In this document: one piece after another, positions 1 through 11,748 of the stretch
Layout: the number at the start of each line of letters is the position of its first letter
How positions within the stretch are numbered: the stretch's first letter is position 1
Assembly (NCBI GenBank): GCA_018105865.1
Contig: CM030834.1
Span: 10,995,719-11,059,718, forward strand
Origin: Metaphire vulgaris
Lineage: Eukaryota; Annelida; Clitellata; Crassiclitellata; Megascolecidae
Direction of reading: 5' to 3'
DNA: 64,000 nt
The notes under the pieces: model-generated
Seen by the model: the letters and a program-made list of their open reading frames with translations, nothing else
What the model was told of the DNA's origin: nothing
Databases searched by the model: none
Program-made: the position numbers and the translations under genes

Positions 1-471
1 CCCACTGCAACTAAAAATTTCTCACAGGATTTGCACAAATTCCATGAGTGGTCACAACCTGGCAGCCTTATGTACCCAAGTGGCTGAGTTTGACCCTCTA
101 TCAACGGTCTTGAAATTTCCATCCATATCTGTGAGTACTGCAATTTTAAGATACGAACGGTCACCAGTGCATAAACTAGGAGCAGGGTACACACTTTTAC
201 ACTGAAATGGAGAGGAAGATGGCACCATAAAGGCAAACATGCACAGAATAAGGAAGGTAGTAGCTGTCTTCAACAATTACACAAAATTTGAGCACTGAAA
301 TCAAATCGTGACAAAACCAAGCTACAGCCCTGCATGTCAATAGAAATAATGTCAGCACCATAAGAATGTGAAATATAACTTCACAACTCCATCGCATAAA
401 CTCAGAATCAGTACATCGTGCAAAAGTCATTCGCCAGATGAGGGACTGACAAAAAGAGTGGGACTGGAAAC
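1..471. other. Unassigned DNA at left edge
   Basis: No gene, LINE or MITE signature recognised. Reading frames here are short and lack any family motif. It ends at the 8-bp duplication that flanks the next element. Confidence 0.5.
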
Positions 472-648
472 CAGTGGCGTAGTGTGACTTTTGGGGGCCC
501 GGGGGGCATCTTTGTCATGGGGGCCCCAAAGTTTCAAAGTTTCGGGCTGACGAGCAAAAAAAAAAAAAAAAAGGTCTTCGCCTCCTTTTTTTTTACCCTG
601 ACGAGCAAAAAAAAAAAAAAAGGTCTTCGCCTCCTTTTTACCCTGACG

Positions 649-683
<35 letters not shown>

Positions 684-837
684 TCGTCAGCACGTTCACT
701 TCTATGGCTAGGGTTAAGAAGTTAGGGTTAGCCCTAACCTAACCCTAGCTTAGACCCCTCTTTGGGGCCCCCCCGCCCGGGGCCCGGGGGCAGTCAACAA
801 AGTGCCCCCCCCGCCCTCCCCCCACGTTACGCCACTG
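472..837. mobile_element. hAT-like MITE, CAGTGGCGTAG termini
   Basis: A 366-bp element starts CAGTGGCGTAG and ends TTACGCCACTG. The flanks are identical 8-mers CTGGAAAC (464-471 and 838-845), a perfect 8-bp target duplication as hAT transposases make. The interior has three poly(A) blocks, two headed by GACGAGC and followed by GGTCTTCGCC, then GC-rich ends. There is no coding capacity, so it is non-autonomous. Confidence 0.88.
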
Positions 838-1147
838 CTGGAAACTTCACATTGCTTAGCACATAGAAGCATGGAGGCTTGCAGGGCATATGATGGACCA
901 TTTATTCTAAATCCAGCATGAGCGGTGACGCAGTGGGAATGTGCACACCCAATAATAATGCAACCAGCGCTCGAATGAGAACAAAAACCAGCAACACGTT
1001 TCACACATCCAACACCCTACTGGCAGAGTGAATAAAGTCAGAAATTCCATTCTTCTCATTTAAATTCTTAATGAGCTTTGAACCAACAAATAAGTGATAA
1101 AGAATCGCATTTAGGTCATGGTTTCTACCCTGACTAATAGACTCACA
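838..1147. other. Unassigned DNA
   Basis: Single-copy-looking sequence between a MITE and a microsatellite; nothing recognised. Confidence 0.4.
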
Positions 1148-1372
1148 TTACCTCACAGTAACATACACATATACATGAATACATATTATATATATACACA
1201 TACATACACACATGCAAACATACATTCATACACACATGCAAACATACATTCATACACACATACATACATACACACATACACACACACACATACAGACACA
1301 CAGTCACATACATACATACATATGTACACAGAAGCACAGATATATACGCACAAACAAACATACAAACATACA
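1148..1372. repeat. CA/CATA-rich microsatellite
   Basis: Long imperfect ACATACAC-type array. Long apparent proteins rich in Y/T/H on one strand and C/V/Y on the other are simply translations of it. Confidence 0.9.
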
Positions 1373-1377
1373 GGCAT

Positions 1378-1546
1378 CAGTGGCGGCTCCAGAGGCCGTT
1401 GGAGTGGCAACTTCTTAGACAGGGGCGGCCAACCATTTTTTGATAGGTATGTAGTAGTAAGTATAGGGTCCCAACAGGAGGGGCTACTGGGGGAAGGCAT
1501 TCAATCGGGCATGGGCCCCCTGGCCCCTCAGGTGGAGCCGCCATTG
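1378..1546. mobile_element. hAT-like MITE, CAGTGGCGGCTC family
   Basis: Starts CAGTGGCGGCTCC and ends GGAGCCGCCATTG. It is flanked by ACAGGCAT and ACAGGCAC (7 of 8 identical), a target duplication. Inserted in the CA-rich microsatellite. Related copies lie at 46139-46316 and 51845-52028. Confidence 0.85.
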
Positions 1547-2586
1547 ACAGGCACACGGACATTTATAAATATATACAGTACATGCAAACAAACATTGTAC
1601 ACACTGTGTATACATAGCGTAGGACCCACCTGATTCGGTTCGCTAATACTAAACAAGTCCAAGCGGTTGACATTCCATTCTCTTATCTGGTGATAAAGCT
1701 GACAACGCCGTTCTTCCAGCGAATATTCCATTATTTCATCCCGTTACGTGAATCCTCAGAAAAGTTTCTCTAAATATCACCGACGAAAACCATAGAAGTT
1801 GTTCTGTTTCAACATTCAAACGACCCAGGTAACTGAGGTAATACACACAATCATCGAAAAACAGTCACCAGGTGGCGGCACAAACCGACCAATCCGACCA
1901 TGTCGTTTCTACCAGGAAGTCGATAGATCGGGGAGCTTTCATCTATCCGCATTAATACCTTGGGTTTGTGTCTACCACTAGATAATCACTGCTATTGGTT
2001 GCTTGACCAATCAAGTTTGAGTTTGACTAACAAAGTCCGTTACGGTATTACCATTACGAGAGGACATTGTCGCCAATCCTCATTTTTGGGGATCGGAGAC
2101 TATGCAGGTATACGACAAAGTTCTCTACGTACGCGCGTCTTCGTCTTCTGATGTACTAAGTGATGTTCTAACTTCTTATACAGATTCGTTTTCTCATCCA
2201 TTCCACGACATCGTCCATCTATCGCCCACTACTTACTGGGCTGGCCTCTCTTTCGCTTGCCGTTAATTCTGTCGTGGCTGTGTGCTGTGTTCTCACTGTC
2301 CAAAGTATTTCAATTTTCTGGTTTGGGACTTGGAAAGCCGCGTATACTCAGTATAGACGCTTAATGTTCCCCCCAAGTTCTTCAGTAGGGCCTAGGCCTA
2401 ATCGAGGCATCTGTTGATTCTGTTCTTTCCAACCGGTAGACTTAATTCTTTTCGAGACCATAGGCCTATCTTAAATGTGATTCTTTTCTGCGATATCACA
2501 TCATGGCCAGTGATAAATTCCCCAATATAGGATAGGCCTACAAACGCCCTGCACAATGCACATATTGGTCTACATGTGTCGCAAAC
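1547..2586. other. Unassigned DNA
   Basis: About 1 kb without a recognisable gene or element. TAGGCCTA-type palindromes occur near 2395, 2462 and 2552. Confidence 0.4.
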
Positions 2587-2769
2587 CAGGGGCGGCGCTG
2601 GGTTTTTTGGCTGGGTGGGTCTAATGCAATCTACACAACCAGGACCCTGCTCAAACTACCCCTCCCCCTAAAAAGCAAAATTTTCTGCGGATTTGCTCGG
2701 GTGCCCTAGCTACCCGAGTCTGTATGTGTCCGAACCCGCGGACCAACCCCCCATGCAGCGCCGTCTCTG
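2587..2769. mobile_element. hAT-like MITE, CAGGGGCGGCGC termini
   Basis: A 183-bp element beginning CAGGGGCGGCGCTG and ending CAGCGCCGTCTCTG. It is flanked by perfect 8-bp duplications TCGCAAAC (2579-2586 and 2770-2777). It has no open reading frame of note. Confidence 0.88.
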
Positions 2770-3052
2770 TCGCAAACGCTAACCAAGTTGAGGGTTCACG
2801 AACACAGAAATCCGTTGTCGATTAGTTACAACAGCATTAGGTAAGCCCTATGTCAGACAAAATCTCAAGGCTCACACTGGCCTAGAATATTGCGGATGAG
2901 CTCTGTCAGTGTCATCAGACTCATCAGAATAGCAGTCTGTTTCCATTGAGTAACAAGGATTTGTAATTCACAAATAATCGCCAGAGGGAAGTTCCATAAA
3001 TTCCTCTAGCTGTCTAGCACAGTAGTCAACTTCTTCGTTAACGTAAGAAATA

Positions 3053-3283
3053 ATGTCATTAAACGATAAATATCATAAATATGTTAGGTATTCTGGTCCT
3101 AAGATTTGGAATGCATTGTTAAATGATCCTAAGCAAAATAGGTCGTTAGGTCTATATAAATTTAAAGCAACTAGTTCAGATTCATTAATCTTCGCATATG
3201 TGTCAGTTGCCTCAATTAGGTCTGTAATGGGCCTACTCTACAGTATTTGCACTCTGCACTCGTATTCTAATTTTATTAATTGA
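3053..3283 (+). pseudogene. LINE reverse transcriptase C-terminal fragment
   Basis: A 76-residue frame contains KYVRYSGPKIWNALL followed by SLGLYKFKA. This is the 'Y.GPKIWN.LP...FK' signature of the extreme C-terminus of jockey/CR1-type LINE ORF2 proteins. No polymerase domain is present, so it is a dead fragment. The call rests on this motif alone. Confidence 0.5.
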
Positions 3284-3407
3284 AATTTTTCAGTCTTCAC
3301 TCAAAATAATTTCTTTGTTTAACAAAGCAGGCTTTGTACGGAAGTTGTTTCTCTTCTCCTGCTTGTCCCTTTTCATATCGTAAATATTGCCATTAAGCAA
3401 TGTATCT

Positions 3408-4443
3408 CAGAGATGGACATGGGTTGGGTTAACCCATGGGTTGGGTTGGGTTGGGTTGGGTTGGATTGGGTTGGGTCATAAATTTAGGCAGTTGTGGTGG
3501 GTTGGGTTGGGTTGGGTTGCAAAACGCTGACTTGCACGTGGCACAGTGCACACACCATATATTGGTTATAAAAAAATGGTTGTCGTTTTCCGCATTTTCA
3601 TGTAACAAATTGCCGCTGAACTGTCGCTGGCAATACTGGCTTATGACGGCTCTTAGTTAAGCGATTGGCGGGTGGGGGGGGTTATATTCAGGACTGTCTT
3701 GAGCCCCTGGTTCTATTGATCCAAACACAGTTGTTCCTATATAATAAAGCATTAAAGGCATAAGTCTATCTCCTTTGATACATAAAACCCCCCTCGCCAG
3801 TGTGGCCGTTGCTTTCTCGATATTGTGCAGCGTCATATGCCTATAAGTAAATGTTGATCCGCAGCCACGAGATATTTGCATAAGACCGGTGGAAGTAAAT
3901 AATTCAAGGCATTGGAATCGAGAGTCGAAATTGATGAAAGAAGGAAGTAACTTTCTTTGAACGAAGTAACTTTCTTTGAACCATCCACTGTAAATCCATC
4001 TTAATCCCCTTATTGACTCCAATAACATTTATGAGCTACTGCGGGGGAGTGCGTGCGAACTTGCTAAGCAAATGCTATAATGGCTCTATGGTTCCTTATT
4101 CGTTAGTCTTTCAACATTTGAAGCTGAATTTTAGATAGTATAAGTACAAATTATAAGAAGGACGTCTACCTGCCTTTGCACGCCAATGATAATTATAATG
4201 GCGGAAAACATAGGCCCTACAGCGACATATGAGAGGTAAGTTTTAAAAATGATTTGTATGCAGTAATTTACAAATTGTTGCTTAGCAATAAATTTGCTGA
4301 ATATGTTTACTTGAAGCTTGGGTGGGTTGGATTGGGTTGGGTGAATACTTGCAATTGCCGGCATAGGTTGGGTTGGGTTGGGTTGGAGATTTGATGGGTC
4401 GGGTTGGGTTGGGTTCTAAAAAATGGACCCATGTCCATCTCTG
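3408..4443. mobile_element. hAT-like transposon with subterminal TTGGG arrays
   Basis: Starts CAGAGATGGACATGGG and ends CCCATGTCCATCTCTG, with a perfect 8-bp target duplication ATGTATCT (3400-3407 and 4444-4451), so a hAT-type insertion of 1036 bp. GGGTT pentamer arrays lie just inside the left end (3423-3525) and right end (4319-4415). The minus strand has a 123-residue frame at 3657-4028 that I do not recognise. No intact transposase is present. The arrays resemble subterminal transposase-binding repeats of hAT elements, by inference. Confidence 0.85.
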
Positions 4444-4545
4444 ATGTATCTAACTATGATTTGCTATCGAAATATGATTTGTTACCAATATGCAATGCAC
4501 CTTAGTTTTTGCTTTAATTACTGTGTCTGCGCCTCACTTTTGTTT

Positions 4546-4957
4546 GGGGCTGTCCATTAATTATGTGAACAATTTTTGGGCAATTTTTGACCCCCCTTGT
4601 CAACAACTGTCAACTTTCACTTAACCTCCCATAATTACGTCAAAAACTGTTGACCCCCCCCCCCATCCCCCAAGATCAATGACAGGTCTTAATAACAAGG
4701 TTATTATTTTTGTGGTGATGACCATTTTTCCCTTTTTTCTCATCGAGTGTCAAAACGTGGTGGTGATCATAACCTTTTGTCATGCTTTTTCCATTGTAAT
4801 AAGTAGTATTCCATAAAATTTCCTATTTTTGATTATTTGTAAAAAGTGAAATTGTTGACGTCAACTTCTCTTGACCCTTCCCTCCCCCTGTCAACAGCTG
4901 TCAAACTTTTTCAAACCCCCTCCCCCTAAATTGTTGACGTAATTAATGGACAGTCCC
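4546..4957. mobile_element. MITE, GGGGCTGTCCATTAAT family (3-bp duplication)
   Basis: Palindromic element with GGGGCTGTCCATTAAT at the left and ATTAATGGACAGTCCC at the right. It is flanked by TTT on both sides, consistent with a 3-bp target duplication. Related copies: 30506-30918, 45342-45977 and a truncated one at 13763. No coding capacity. The superfamily is uncertain (PIF/Harbinger-like or another 3-bp class). Confidence 0.8.
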
Positions 4958-5335
4958 TTTTAAAATATTAATTCTAATATTATATTTTAATGTAGCCTAC
5001 GAATTTGATTGCTTTCCGATATTTGTGAATTTTCCATCTAATTAGTAAATAAAATGATTTTATTTTGAATTTGATTAGGCCTACTGTATTTTAAAGTCGA
5101 CGACGTCACGGATTACGTCAGGAAACGACAGAAGGGTTGAATACGACGTTAGTCATGACTCATTGTTGAGTGCCCAAACTGGAGAGCACTAAATCTAACT
5201 TTATCGTCCCCACAAAATTCACCTCTCCCCGCGGTTTTGGACACATCGCACCGCCGGTCGAAGTCCGAATAGGGAACCCCGCTTCTCTGTGTCTCAAGTC
5301 GCTGAGCTTATGTTAATTCCAAGCGTTTGCTGAAG
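4958..5335. other. Unassigned DNA
   Basis: AT-rich then GC-richer single-copy-looking sequence; nothing recognised. Confidence 0.35.
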
Positions 5336-5493
5336 CAGAGGCGTAGCGTGCCAATGGCTAATGCAAATTTCAAATTAAAAAATTTGGAAGCGACGACTTT
5401 TTTGCTTGTCAAGAGATTTTTCATGGAGGGGGCGGCGAATTTCGGAAGCGACGACATGGGCCATGGACGGCATGAGTGCACGCTACGCCACTG
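5336..5493. mobile_element. hAT-like MITE, CAGAGGCGTAGCGTG termini
   Basis: A 158-bp element with CAGAGGCGTAGCGTG at the left and CACGCTACGCCACTG at the right. The flanks TGCTGAAG and TGCTGATC match at 7 of 8 positions. One TTTTTTGCTTGTCA module lies inside, in reverse orientation. Confidence 0.8.
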
Positions 5494-5587
5494 TGCTGAT
5501 CCTTGGCTGGACGCACAAAAATGAATGAGCAATAATCGCAGATGTGCTGATTTGATAAACTTCATTCTTTTAAGCAGCGGCTCCATC

Positions 5588-5801
5588 CAGTGGCGTAGCG
5601 AAGGGGGGCAGAGGGGCGAAGCGCCCCAGGCGGCACTTGATCTAGGAGCGGCACTTTCGAGATTTCTTAATTTTTTTGCTTGTCAGAGACTTTTTTGGAG
5701 GAGAGTTGATAACGTTTTTTTGCTTGTCAGACTTTTTTCGGAGAATTGAGGGCGGCACTTTTTTCTCGCCCCGGGCGGCACTTTGCCTCGCTACGCCACT
5801 G
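5588..5801. mobile_element. hAT-like MITE, CAGTGGCGTAGCGA termini
   Basis: A 214-bp element with CAGTGGCGTAGCG/CGCTACGCCACTG ends and a perfect 8-bp duplication GCTCCATC (5580-5587 and 5802-5809). It contains two reverse-oriented TTTTTTGCTTGTCAG modules about 36 bp apart. Confidence 0.9.
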
Positions 5802-5902
5802 GCTCCATCAGATGATATGCATCGGGAATAGGCCCTACATCCCTAAAGAAAGCAGCGCACTATTTATTAGTCCAGGAAGAGTTGTCATCAGCATCTACCA
5901 GA

Positions 5903-6289
5903 CAGGGCTGCCGAGAGGGGGCAGAGGGCAAATGCACAGGGACCCGGCGGTCTGGAGGGGGCCCGGGCCGATGATGAATATGTATAATTAACAATAATAC
6001 CAATAACAACACTAAAGAATGGTTAGGATGTTTGTTGAGCAGAGGGGCCCGGCGAGCAAAGGGGGCCCGGGACCTGAGGACACATTAAAAACCACATCAA
6101 AAGGAACAGCGTGAAAACTGAAAAGAGCGATAAGCAAAAATGGTCATCACTAATTTTAAGAGTTGCAGTTTGGATACTTAAACTTCGGTGAAATCAATGA
6201 CGAGCAAAAAAAGGTCAGCTAATTTTCAGACTTATCGGGGGCCCGCCGGCCATTCCGCACAGGGGCCGGAATTTCTCTCGGCGGGACTG
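5903..6289. mobile_element. hAT-like MITE, CAGGGCTGCCGAGAG termini
   Basis: A 387-bp element with CAGGGCTGCCGAGAG/CTCTCGGCGGGACTG ends and a perfect 8-bp duplication CTACCAGA (5895-5902 and 6290-6297). One GACGAGCAAAAAAAGGTC module lies at about 6200. It has no transposase. Confidence 0.9.
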
Positions 6290-6445
6290 CTACCAGAATC
6301 CAAGGCGTAAAACACTTAAAAACAGTGTTCTTAGTTAGTGACAACTGAAAAAACTACTGAAAACACTCTACAATGAAATCAATTCTAAGCGTTCGTAACA
6401 TTTGCATGCCTTCAGCAGATGAAGAAAGGATGAATACACTGGTTA

Positions 6446-6836
6446 GGGGTCGTCCATAAATGACGTAACGCGATTTTGGTACTTTTTTGACCCCTCCTCT
6501 ACGTAACGCGACGTAACAAAAAGTCAGACCCATAAAGTATGACGTAACAACGGGTCGACCCCCCTTTTCGTCTTCCGAAAAGTCTTGACAAGCAAAAAAG
6601 GTAATTCATCCTTCTATTTTTTCCGTCTCCAGACATACTGACAAGCAAAAAAAGTAATTCTTGTACTTTCCCTCTCCAAATACCCTGACAAGCACAAAAA
6701 AGAAAAAAAGTCGTCAAAAAAATTTTGTGTTGCGTTACGTCACATTTACGGAACCCCCTCCCTCCTCGTCACACTTCGTAACAAATGTCAGGACCCCCTC
6801 CCCTCTAGGCGCGTTACGTCATTTGCAGACGAGCCT
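6446..6836. mobile_element. MITE, GGGGTCGTCCATAAATGACG family (3-bp duplication)
   Basis: Inverted ends carry TCGTCCATAAATGACGTAAC on the left and the complementary GTTACGTCATTTGCAGACGA on the right. The flanking trinucleotide is TTA on both sides. Three GACAAGC(A)n modules are spaced about 50 bp apart (near 6587, 6640 and 6689). A second copy lies at 26732-27109. Confidence 0.8.
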
Positions 6837-7370
6837 TTAAATACTTTTTTAAAGGTGCCGGATCTAATTATTTTTCCTCCGACCATAAAATTTCTTCGCA
6901 GCTTTTTTATTCATTTTATACGAACATTTAGAGTACAGTTAACGTGTTACTTTCTTTCCCGTGCATGCAAAGTGCTAAAATAAACAATAAAAGATCACAG
7001 CGAATAAAAAGTACGTTCAGGATCTGATGCCAGGTGTTCCGGATCTCATGCCAGCCGTGCCGGATCTCTTGTCAGACGTCCCGGATCGGAGATCCGGCAA
7101 GATCCGGTTCAATTTAACCCCTGGATGAATATACAGAAAAGTCAGTCTTCAAAAGATGTCAATTATAATTACTGCTGTCTTCTGTGCATCTGTGTTCTGT
7201 TGATTTGCTGCCTGACAGCTGACTCATCCAGAATGTTAGCAGCGTTTCAAGCAATCCAATTATTTCCTAAAGTACTGAATATGATGACATCGAGCCCATG
7301 TATCGTGTGATTGATAGAGGCCATGCGTGTTTATTTATAAAATGCGTCCTCTGGTAAGTGCACGTGTGTA
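6837..7370. other. Unassigned DNA with short CCGGATC-rich repeat
   Basis: Mostly AT-rich. At about 7018-7105 a roughly 25-bp unit (GCCGGATCTC-TGCCAG-type) repeats about three times. No gene recognised. Confidence 0.45.
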
Positions 7371-7374
7371 AAGT

Positions 7375-8328
7375 AAGTAAAATCTCGTTAATTTCTAAAG
7401 CGCTTTCAAAAGATGCACCGAAGTAGCTCCTTATTCCTACGCGCTCAATCTCAAATGAAGTAGCTATAGCCAAAGGTGGGTCATTCATGCCGGGTCATTT
7501 AATCAGAAGGGCAAGTGGGCAGGATGCTATAGCTATGGAGGAAATGATTTTATAAAGAGAAATGATTTTAGTTTAGAAAGAAAAACATGAGGAGATGTTG
7601 CAAGAAGGGGAGAAAATTGTGACTTAGAGTTTGTTATTTGGCTTTGATGTAGACAGCGAAGGGATATTGGAATTGAGTTCCAAAGCTCAGGTGCCGCATA
7701 TGAAAAAGCACGATTGCAAATTTTGAGAGATGATTGATTCAGAGGTCGAAGGAGAGTTACATGTGAAGAGGATCTAGTAGATCCAGGTTGTTGTGGAATT
7801 ATCAGATTTCTTAGGTAGACTGGTTTTGATGTATGAAGTGAGTTATAAGTCATCGATATTATTTTATATTCAATGCGTTCTGTTATTTTGAGCCAGTGGA
7901 GAGATTTGAGTAATGGTGTAATGTGGCAAAATTTAGGCGATTTAGTTACTGCACGAGCTAAGGCATTTTGAATCGATTGGAGTTTACATATGGAAGCCTT
8001 TGGAAGATTGTGAAACAGTGAGTTGCAGTAGTCTAACTTAGAGTGAACTATTGAAGTGGCAATAGTGGAAGCAGTTTTAATATCAAGGTAGGGACGAAGG
8101 CGACGTAGATCACGAATGTGAGCATAACAGGTTTTTGATAGTTGAGATATGTGAGCTTCAAAATTTAGGGAGGAGTCAAAAGTAAATCCAAGATTTTTTG
8201 CAGTTGGAACAGGGGTTATTATTGTATCTGGGGCTAAAATCAGTGTGGGATTTTCAATTTTTTTCAGTTGTTGTGGCAGTCCAAATAAGAGAAATTCTGT
8301 TTTGGAGGGATTGAGGGCAAGGAGATTA
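7375..8328 (-). pseudogene. L2/jockey-like LINE, 3' part of ORF2 and 3' end
   Basis: On the minus strand an uninterrupted frame runs from about 8325 to the stop near 7533, about 262 residues. It includes NPSKTEFLLFG, KNLGFTFDSSL, LDYCNSLFHNLP, LHWLKITERIEYKI, RSSSHVTLLRP, AFSYAAPELWNSIP and LKSFLFIKSFPP. This is the order seen after the polymerase domain in L2-type LINEs. The 3' untranslated part ends near 7375 in a TTAC-like tail. The 5' side is truncated at the TG microsatellite. A second degenerate copy is at 22320-22750. The catalytic YxDD region is absent, so the copy is dead. Confidence 0.85.
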
Positions 8329-8329
8329 G

Positions 8330-8347
8330 ATTAGTGTGTGTGTGTGG

Positions 8348-8385
<38 letters not shown>

Positions 8386-8392
8386 ATGTGAA
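8330..8392. repeat. TG dinucleotide microsatellite
   Basis: GT array with a few interruptions (GGATGTG), abutting the truncated LINE. Confidence 0.9.
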
Positions 8393-9344
8393 TGTGCCAC
8401 GAACGTCTTGAAGAGGTTTTTTGTCTGCAGACATTTTAACTCGAAAATGATCGGCGTGCCCCCCCCCCCCCAACCCTAACCCTGGCTACGCCACTGGCTA
8501 TGTCTCAAACGTCTTCAAAAAGTCATTGCTTTGAATTTTCCTATGTAATTATTTTTCGTTTTAGCAGGCGCTTTGATATAGGCCTAACATTTCTATGCGT
8601 TTCTATGGAAACTGACGAGAGATTTGCCAGCTGTACGGCTGCTTAAAAGTCGTTTTTGGTGAGCAGTTGCTGATGGTAAAAAAAACTAAAGGTCATTTTT
8701 TTTAGCTGCGCAGATTACACGGAAGTACTTCGCTTTCCCGCCGCAAGGCCGTGTGAAATATCAAGTGCACACCAAGCATCGTCGTCGTCGTCGTCGTCGT
8801 CGTCGTCATCATCGTCGAAGTGAGATCTGTCTGTGACGTCAGAGAAATGTTTGTTCACCGACTGAAGGCGTTCATCCGACGGTATTTTTAGACATCATAC
8901 ATATACATTGGCAATTGACGGTGTAAGCTTATACGTTGTTGTCGCCTTCGCCACCTTATATATTAAACACATGGGCCTATTGACTCGAGTAGGCTATAGG
9001 CTACCTTCTTGCTGCTCGCGACTTGCGCCGTAAAAAATCATTCGACCAATTATTTATTTTTATACTTATTTTCATATTAATACTGCAGCTTTTTCGTCTT
9101 TATGATCACGCCCGCCGTAGAAGAAAGACAACTGATAATGTACTAGGATCAGTGTTGGACACAGTCCAGATATGGAGATCCCCAGTCTTAGATTTTCCCC
9201 CTCAGGCCCTCTCCCCACAAAACTTGCATCTCAGTGCGTAAAGAGATGACAATTTAACACAATCCCCCACCCACCCCTAAAACGAAGCCTCCCCAACTAC
9301 CATAAATCCCCCATGGCAGAGAAGAATGTGTGCAACGCTGACTT
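8393..9344. other. Unassigned DNA with GTC trinucleotide run
   Basis: A MITE end remnant (GGCTACGCCACTGGC) is near 8485. A GTC/ATC trinucleotide run spans about 8778-8822. The rest is unrecognised. Confidence 0.45.
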
Positions 9345-9650
9345 CAGTGGCGGTTCCACCATGTTAATGACTGGGGATGCATCCCCAACCGGGGTTCCGG
9401 ATGACCTTTTTTGCTTGTCAACCTATTTCCGGTAAGTTTTTTTTTTTTAAATTAGTGAAAAATACTGCAAATGACCTTCTTTTTCTTGCTTGTCGGCCTT
9501 TTTTGGCAAGGTTTCTTAACATTTAGTGAGCAAAACACTACTAACAATGACCTTTCCCTCTTTTTTCTTGTTTTTCTTCGTCACTTTGCATCCCCCCACC
9601 AACTTCAAGACATTTTTCACCCCCACCAAGAATTCCTGGAACCGCCACTG
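9345..9650. mobile_element. hAT-like MITE, CAGTGGCGGTTCC termini
   Basis: A 306-bp element with CAGTGGCGGTTCCA/TGGAACCGCCACTG ends. The duplication GCTGACTT/GCTGACTA matches at 7 of 8. Two reverse-oriented TTGCTTGTC modules lie inside, near 9410 and 9485. Confidence 0.87.
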
Positions 9651-9773
9651 GCTGACTAAGATGTTGTTGCAACCTTCATCGCTCTCAAACCTTCGACAGT
9701 TTCATTCTTGCACGTTTTGTTATAGGCCTAATGTTTTAAAAGTTATTTCATATTATAGTGGCGCAAATGTTTA

Positions 9774-10265
9774 ATAATAATAATATGATTTAAAGTGGTA
9801 GGAGGCTAAGTAAGCCTGTGTGAAAACCACTGTAAGTCTGTAAATCTTCGCATTCAATAACATGGTTTTCCGAGTCCGAGATAGCCGTTGAATCCGCTTA
9901 CTGTTTTCAACTCTCACCTCGTCCAAACTGTTCCATTCGTCCACAGCCCTTGCACTTAAAATGTTTTTCTTTCTTGGACCCACCCTCTGCTTAAACAATT
10001 TACATTTGTGGCCTCTTGTGCTGCTATAGTGTGCCAATGTAAAGAATCGATCGTATGACACATCTAATTTCTCAGTCATTAATTTGTATGTTTCTATCAA
10101 ATTCCCTCTTTCTCTTCTCTTTTTTAATATTGCCAGAACACAATATTGAAGTCTTTTTTTCGTAGCTTAAATTATGGCATCCATTGACCATCTTCGTTGC
10201 TCGTCTTTGCACTTTTTCTAAAAGCTCTATATCTTTTTTCAAGAATGGATTCCATGCCTGAACAT
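9774..10265 (-). pseudogene. CR1-like LINE, C-terminal ORF2 and 3' end
   Basis: Minus-strand translation gives DIELLEKVQRRATKMV, then NLSYEKRLQYCVL, NLIETYKLMTEKLDV, STRGHKCKLFKQR and SARAVDEWNSLDEV. This is the diagnostic order of the CR1-type ORF2 C-terminus. It is followed by a conserved 3' end (GTGAAAACCACT on the plus strand at about 9825) and an AAT-type tail at 9774-9786. The N-terminal polymerase is missing (5' truncation). Related 3' ends recur across the window. Confidence 0.88.
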
Positions 10266-11000
10266 TGGCATACTCTTTTGCTCTTTCATGCTGTTTTTAT
10301 TCTTACGTTGATATTTAAAATGTCCTCGACATTGACACCATTCGTATGCATTGGCTGGCTGCTCATTCGGTGGAGGGTCGTCGTTGTCTCTGTTGTCCGG
10401 TCAACTTGATTTCGATGCTGGGAAACAAAAATCATGTATACATTTGACAATTCGCATGCTCACCCACGCGGAGCGGACGTTAATACGACTCTGCCTCAGT
10501 CGTTAGGTTGATGACTAGGACTAGCATGTGTATTGTAATTAGGCCTAACTGAACACCTACATTTTGCATTTAAAGCAAGTAGCTTACAGACGAGCAGATA
10601 GAAGTCTTAAGCTGCGGCGGTAAAGCGCGGGTTTAGATAAAGAAATGGCATAACGACAGTAGGCCTATTCTAGATTAATGAGCTACCTGCGTTAGTATCC
10701 GGAGGTAAGCGTCGGACGGACCCTACGCTTGTTCGAGTACGGGACTATACCTTTACTTAATTAAAAGCGTGCAAACGACAGAGAACATATGCGGACATTT
10801 TCTTTTAGCCAGGGTTCGCCATGCCCGTCTACCGTTGACGCGAAACAGGCCGGAGTGGACTCAGTGGAGTGTCCTGCAAAGGTCATCTGATAGCGTCAGA
10901 CGGACGCAGTGAGACAGGTAAATGAGGCACGACCTGTCGCTCAACGACGGATGTTGGCACTTCCTTTATCTTTTTCGTCTGCATCTACAGTAGAAGGCAG
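10266..11000. other. Unassigned DNA
   Basis: About 730 bp without recognisable gene or element. Confidence 0.35.
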
Positions 11001-11074
<74 letters not shown>

Positions 11075-11092
11075 AGAGAGAGATTTAAGAAA
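11001..11092. repeat. GA dinucleotide microsatellite
   Basis: (GA)n with one A-rich interruption. Confidence 0.95.
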
Positions 11093-11436
11093 TATAATTC
11101 GCATGAAGCTTACTTCTGCTTAACCACGTTGACGTACCGCGACAGCGCTTGACCAGGAAGTTACAGACTTCCTGGTAGAAGTGACAACGTGACCAAAAAC
11201 TTGTGATTGTGGCAGCCCCGCTTTATGCGTTATTCAAGGAACACGCAATTAATATTATTACTATTCGTCGTCAACGTCATTGAGTCGCCTGGACAGCGTA
11301 GGTCCGTTGCGCTATATCAGTGTGGAGTGGACTGTCCACGGCGGAGTGCATTGTTCTTTTGCTCGTTATTGTGGAGCAGGATCCTTCCCCGATCTGCTGC
11401 TGCACGACTATATCGGCTATACCAATCACCTCTGAG

Positions 11437-11748
11437 CAGTGGCGTAGGCAAGGGGTGGGAGTTAAAACCCTCCTTGGCTGCCGACAAAAAATTATACATG
11501 CTTTTCCATACATTTTTCATTTTCGGACGCGATTTTGGGGATCAACCTCCCCCCTTGGCTGGCTGCCGACGGAAAAAATTTCTAAGTGCTATAGAAAATA
11601 AGAGAGAATGTAAAGGTGTCAGGAAGGTGACGACGTTTTTTGCTTGTCAGCTCCTAAAAAGTGAAATAGAGGAGGTTTTTTGATTTCCAAAAAAAATTTG
11701 TCACGATCAAAACCAAACCCCCTTCCGGAAATCCTGGCTACGCCACTG
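11437..11748. mobile_element. hAT-like MITE, CAGTGGCGTAGGC termini
   Basis: Starts CAGTGGCGTAGGCA and ends TGGCTACGCCACTG, about 312 bp. I did not find a clean 8-bp duplication, so one edge may have rearranged. It contains a TTTTTTGCTTGTCAG module near 11637 and a GGCTGCCGAC direct repeat. Confidence 0.75.

Noticed and set aside
3423..4430. Possible interstitial telomere (GGGTT)
   Set aside because: The arrays lie exactly inside a transposon with its own 8-bp duplication and occur at both ends in that setting.
11437..11748. 8-bp target duplication for this MITE
   Set aside because: CCTCTGAG and AGAGTAAG do not match; the element is listed but no duplication is claimed.
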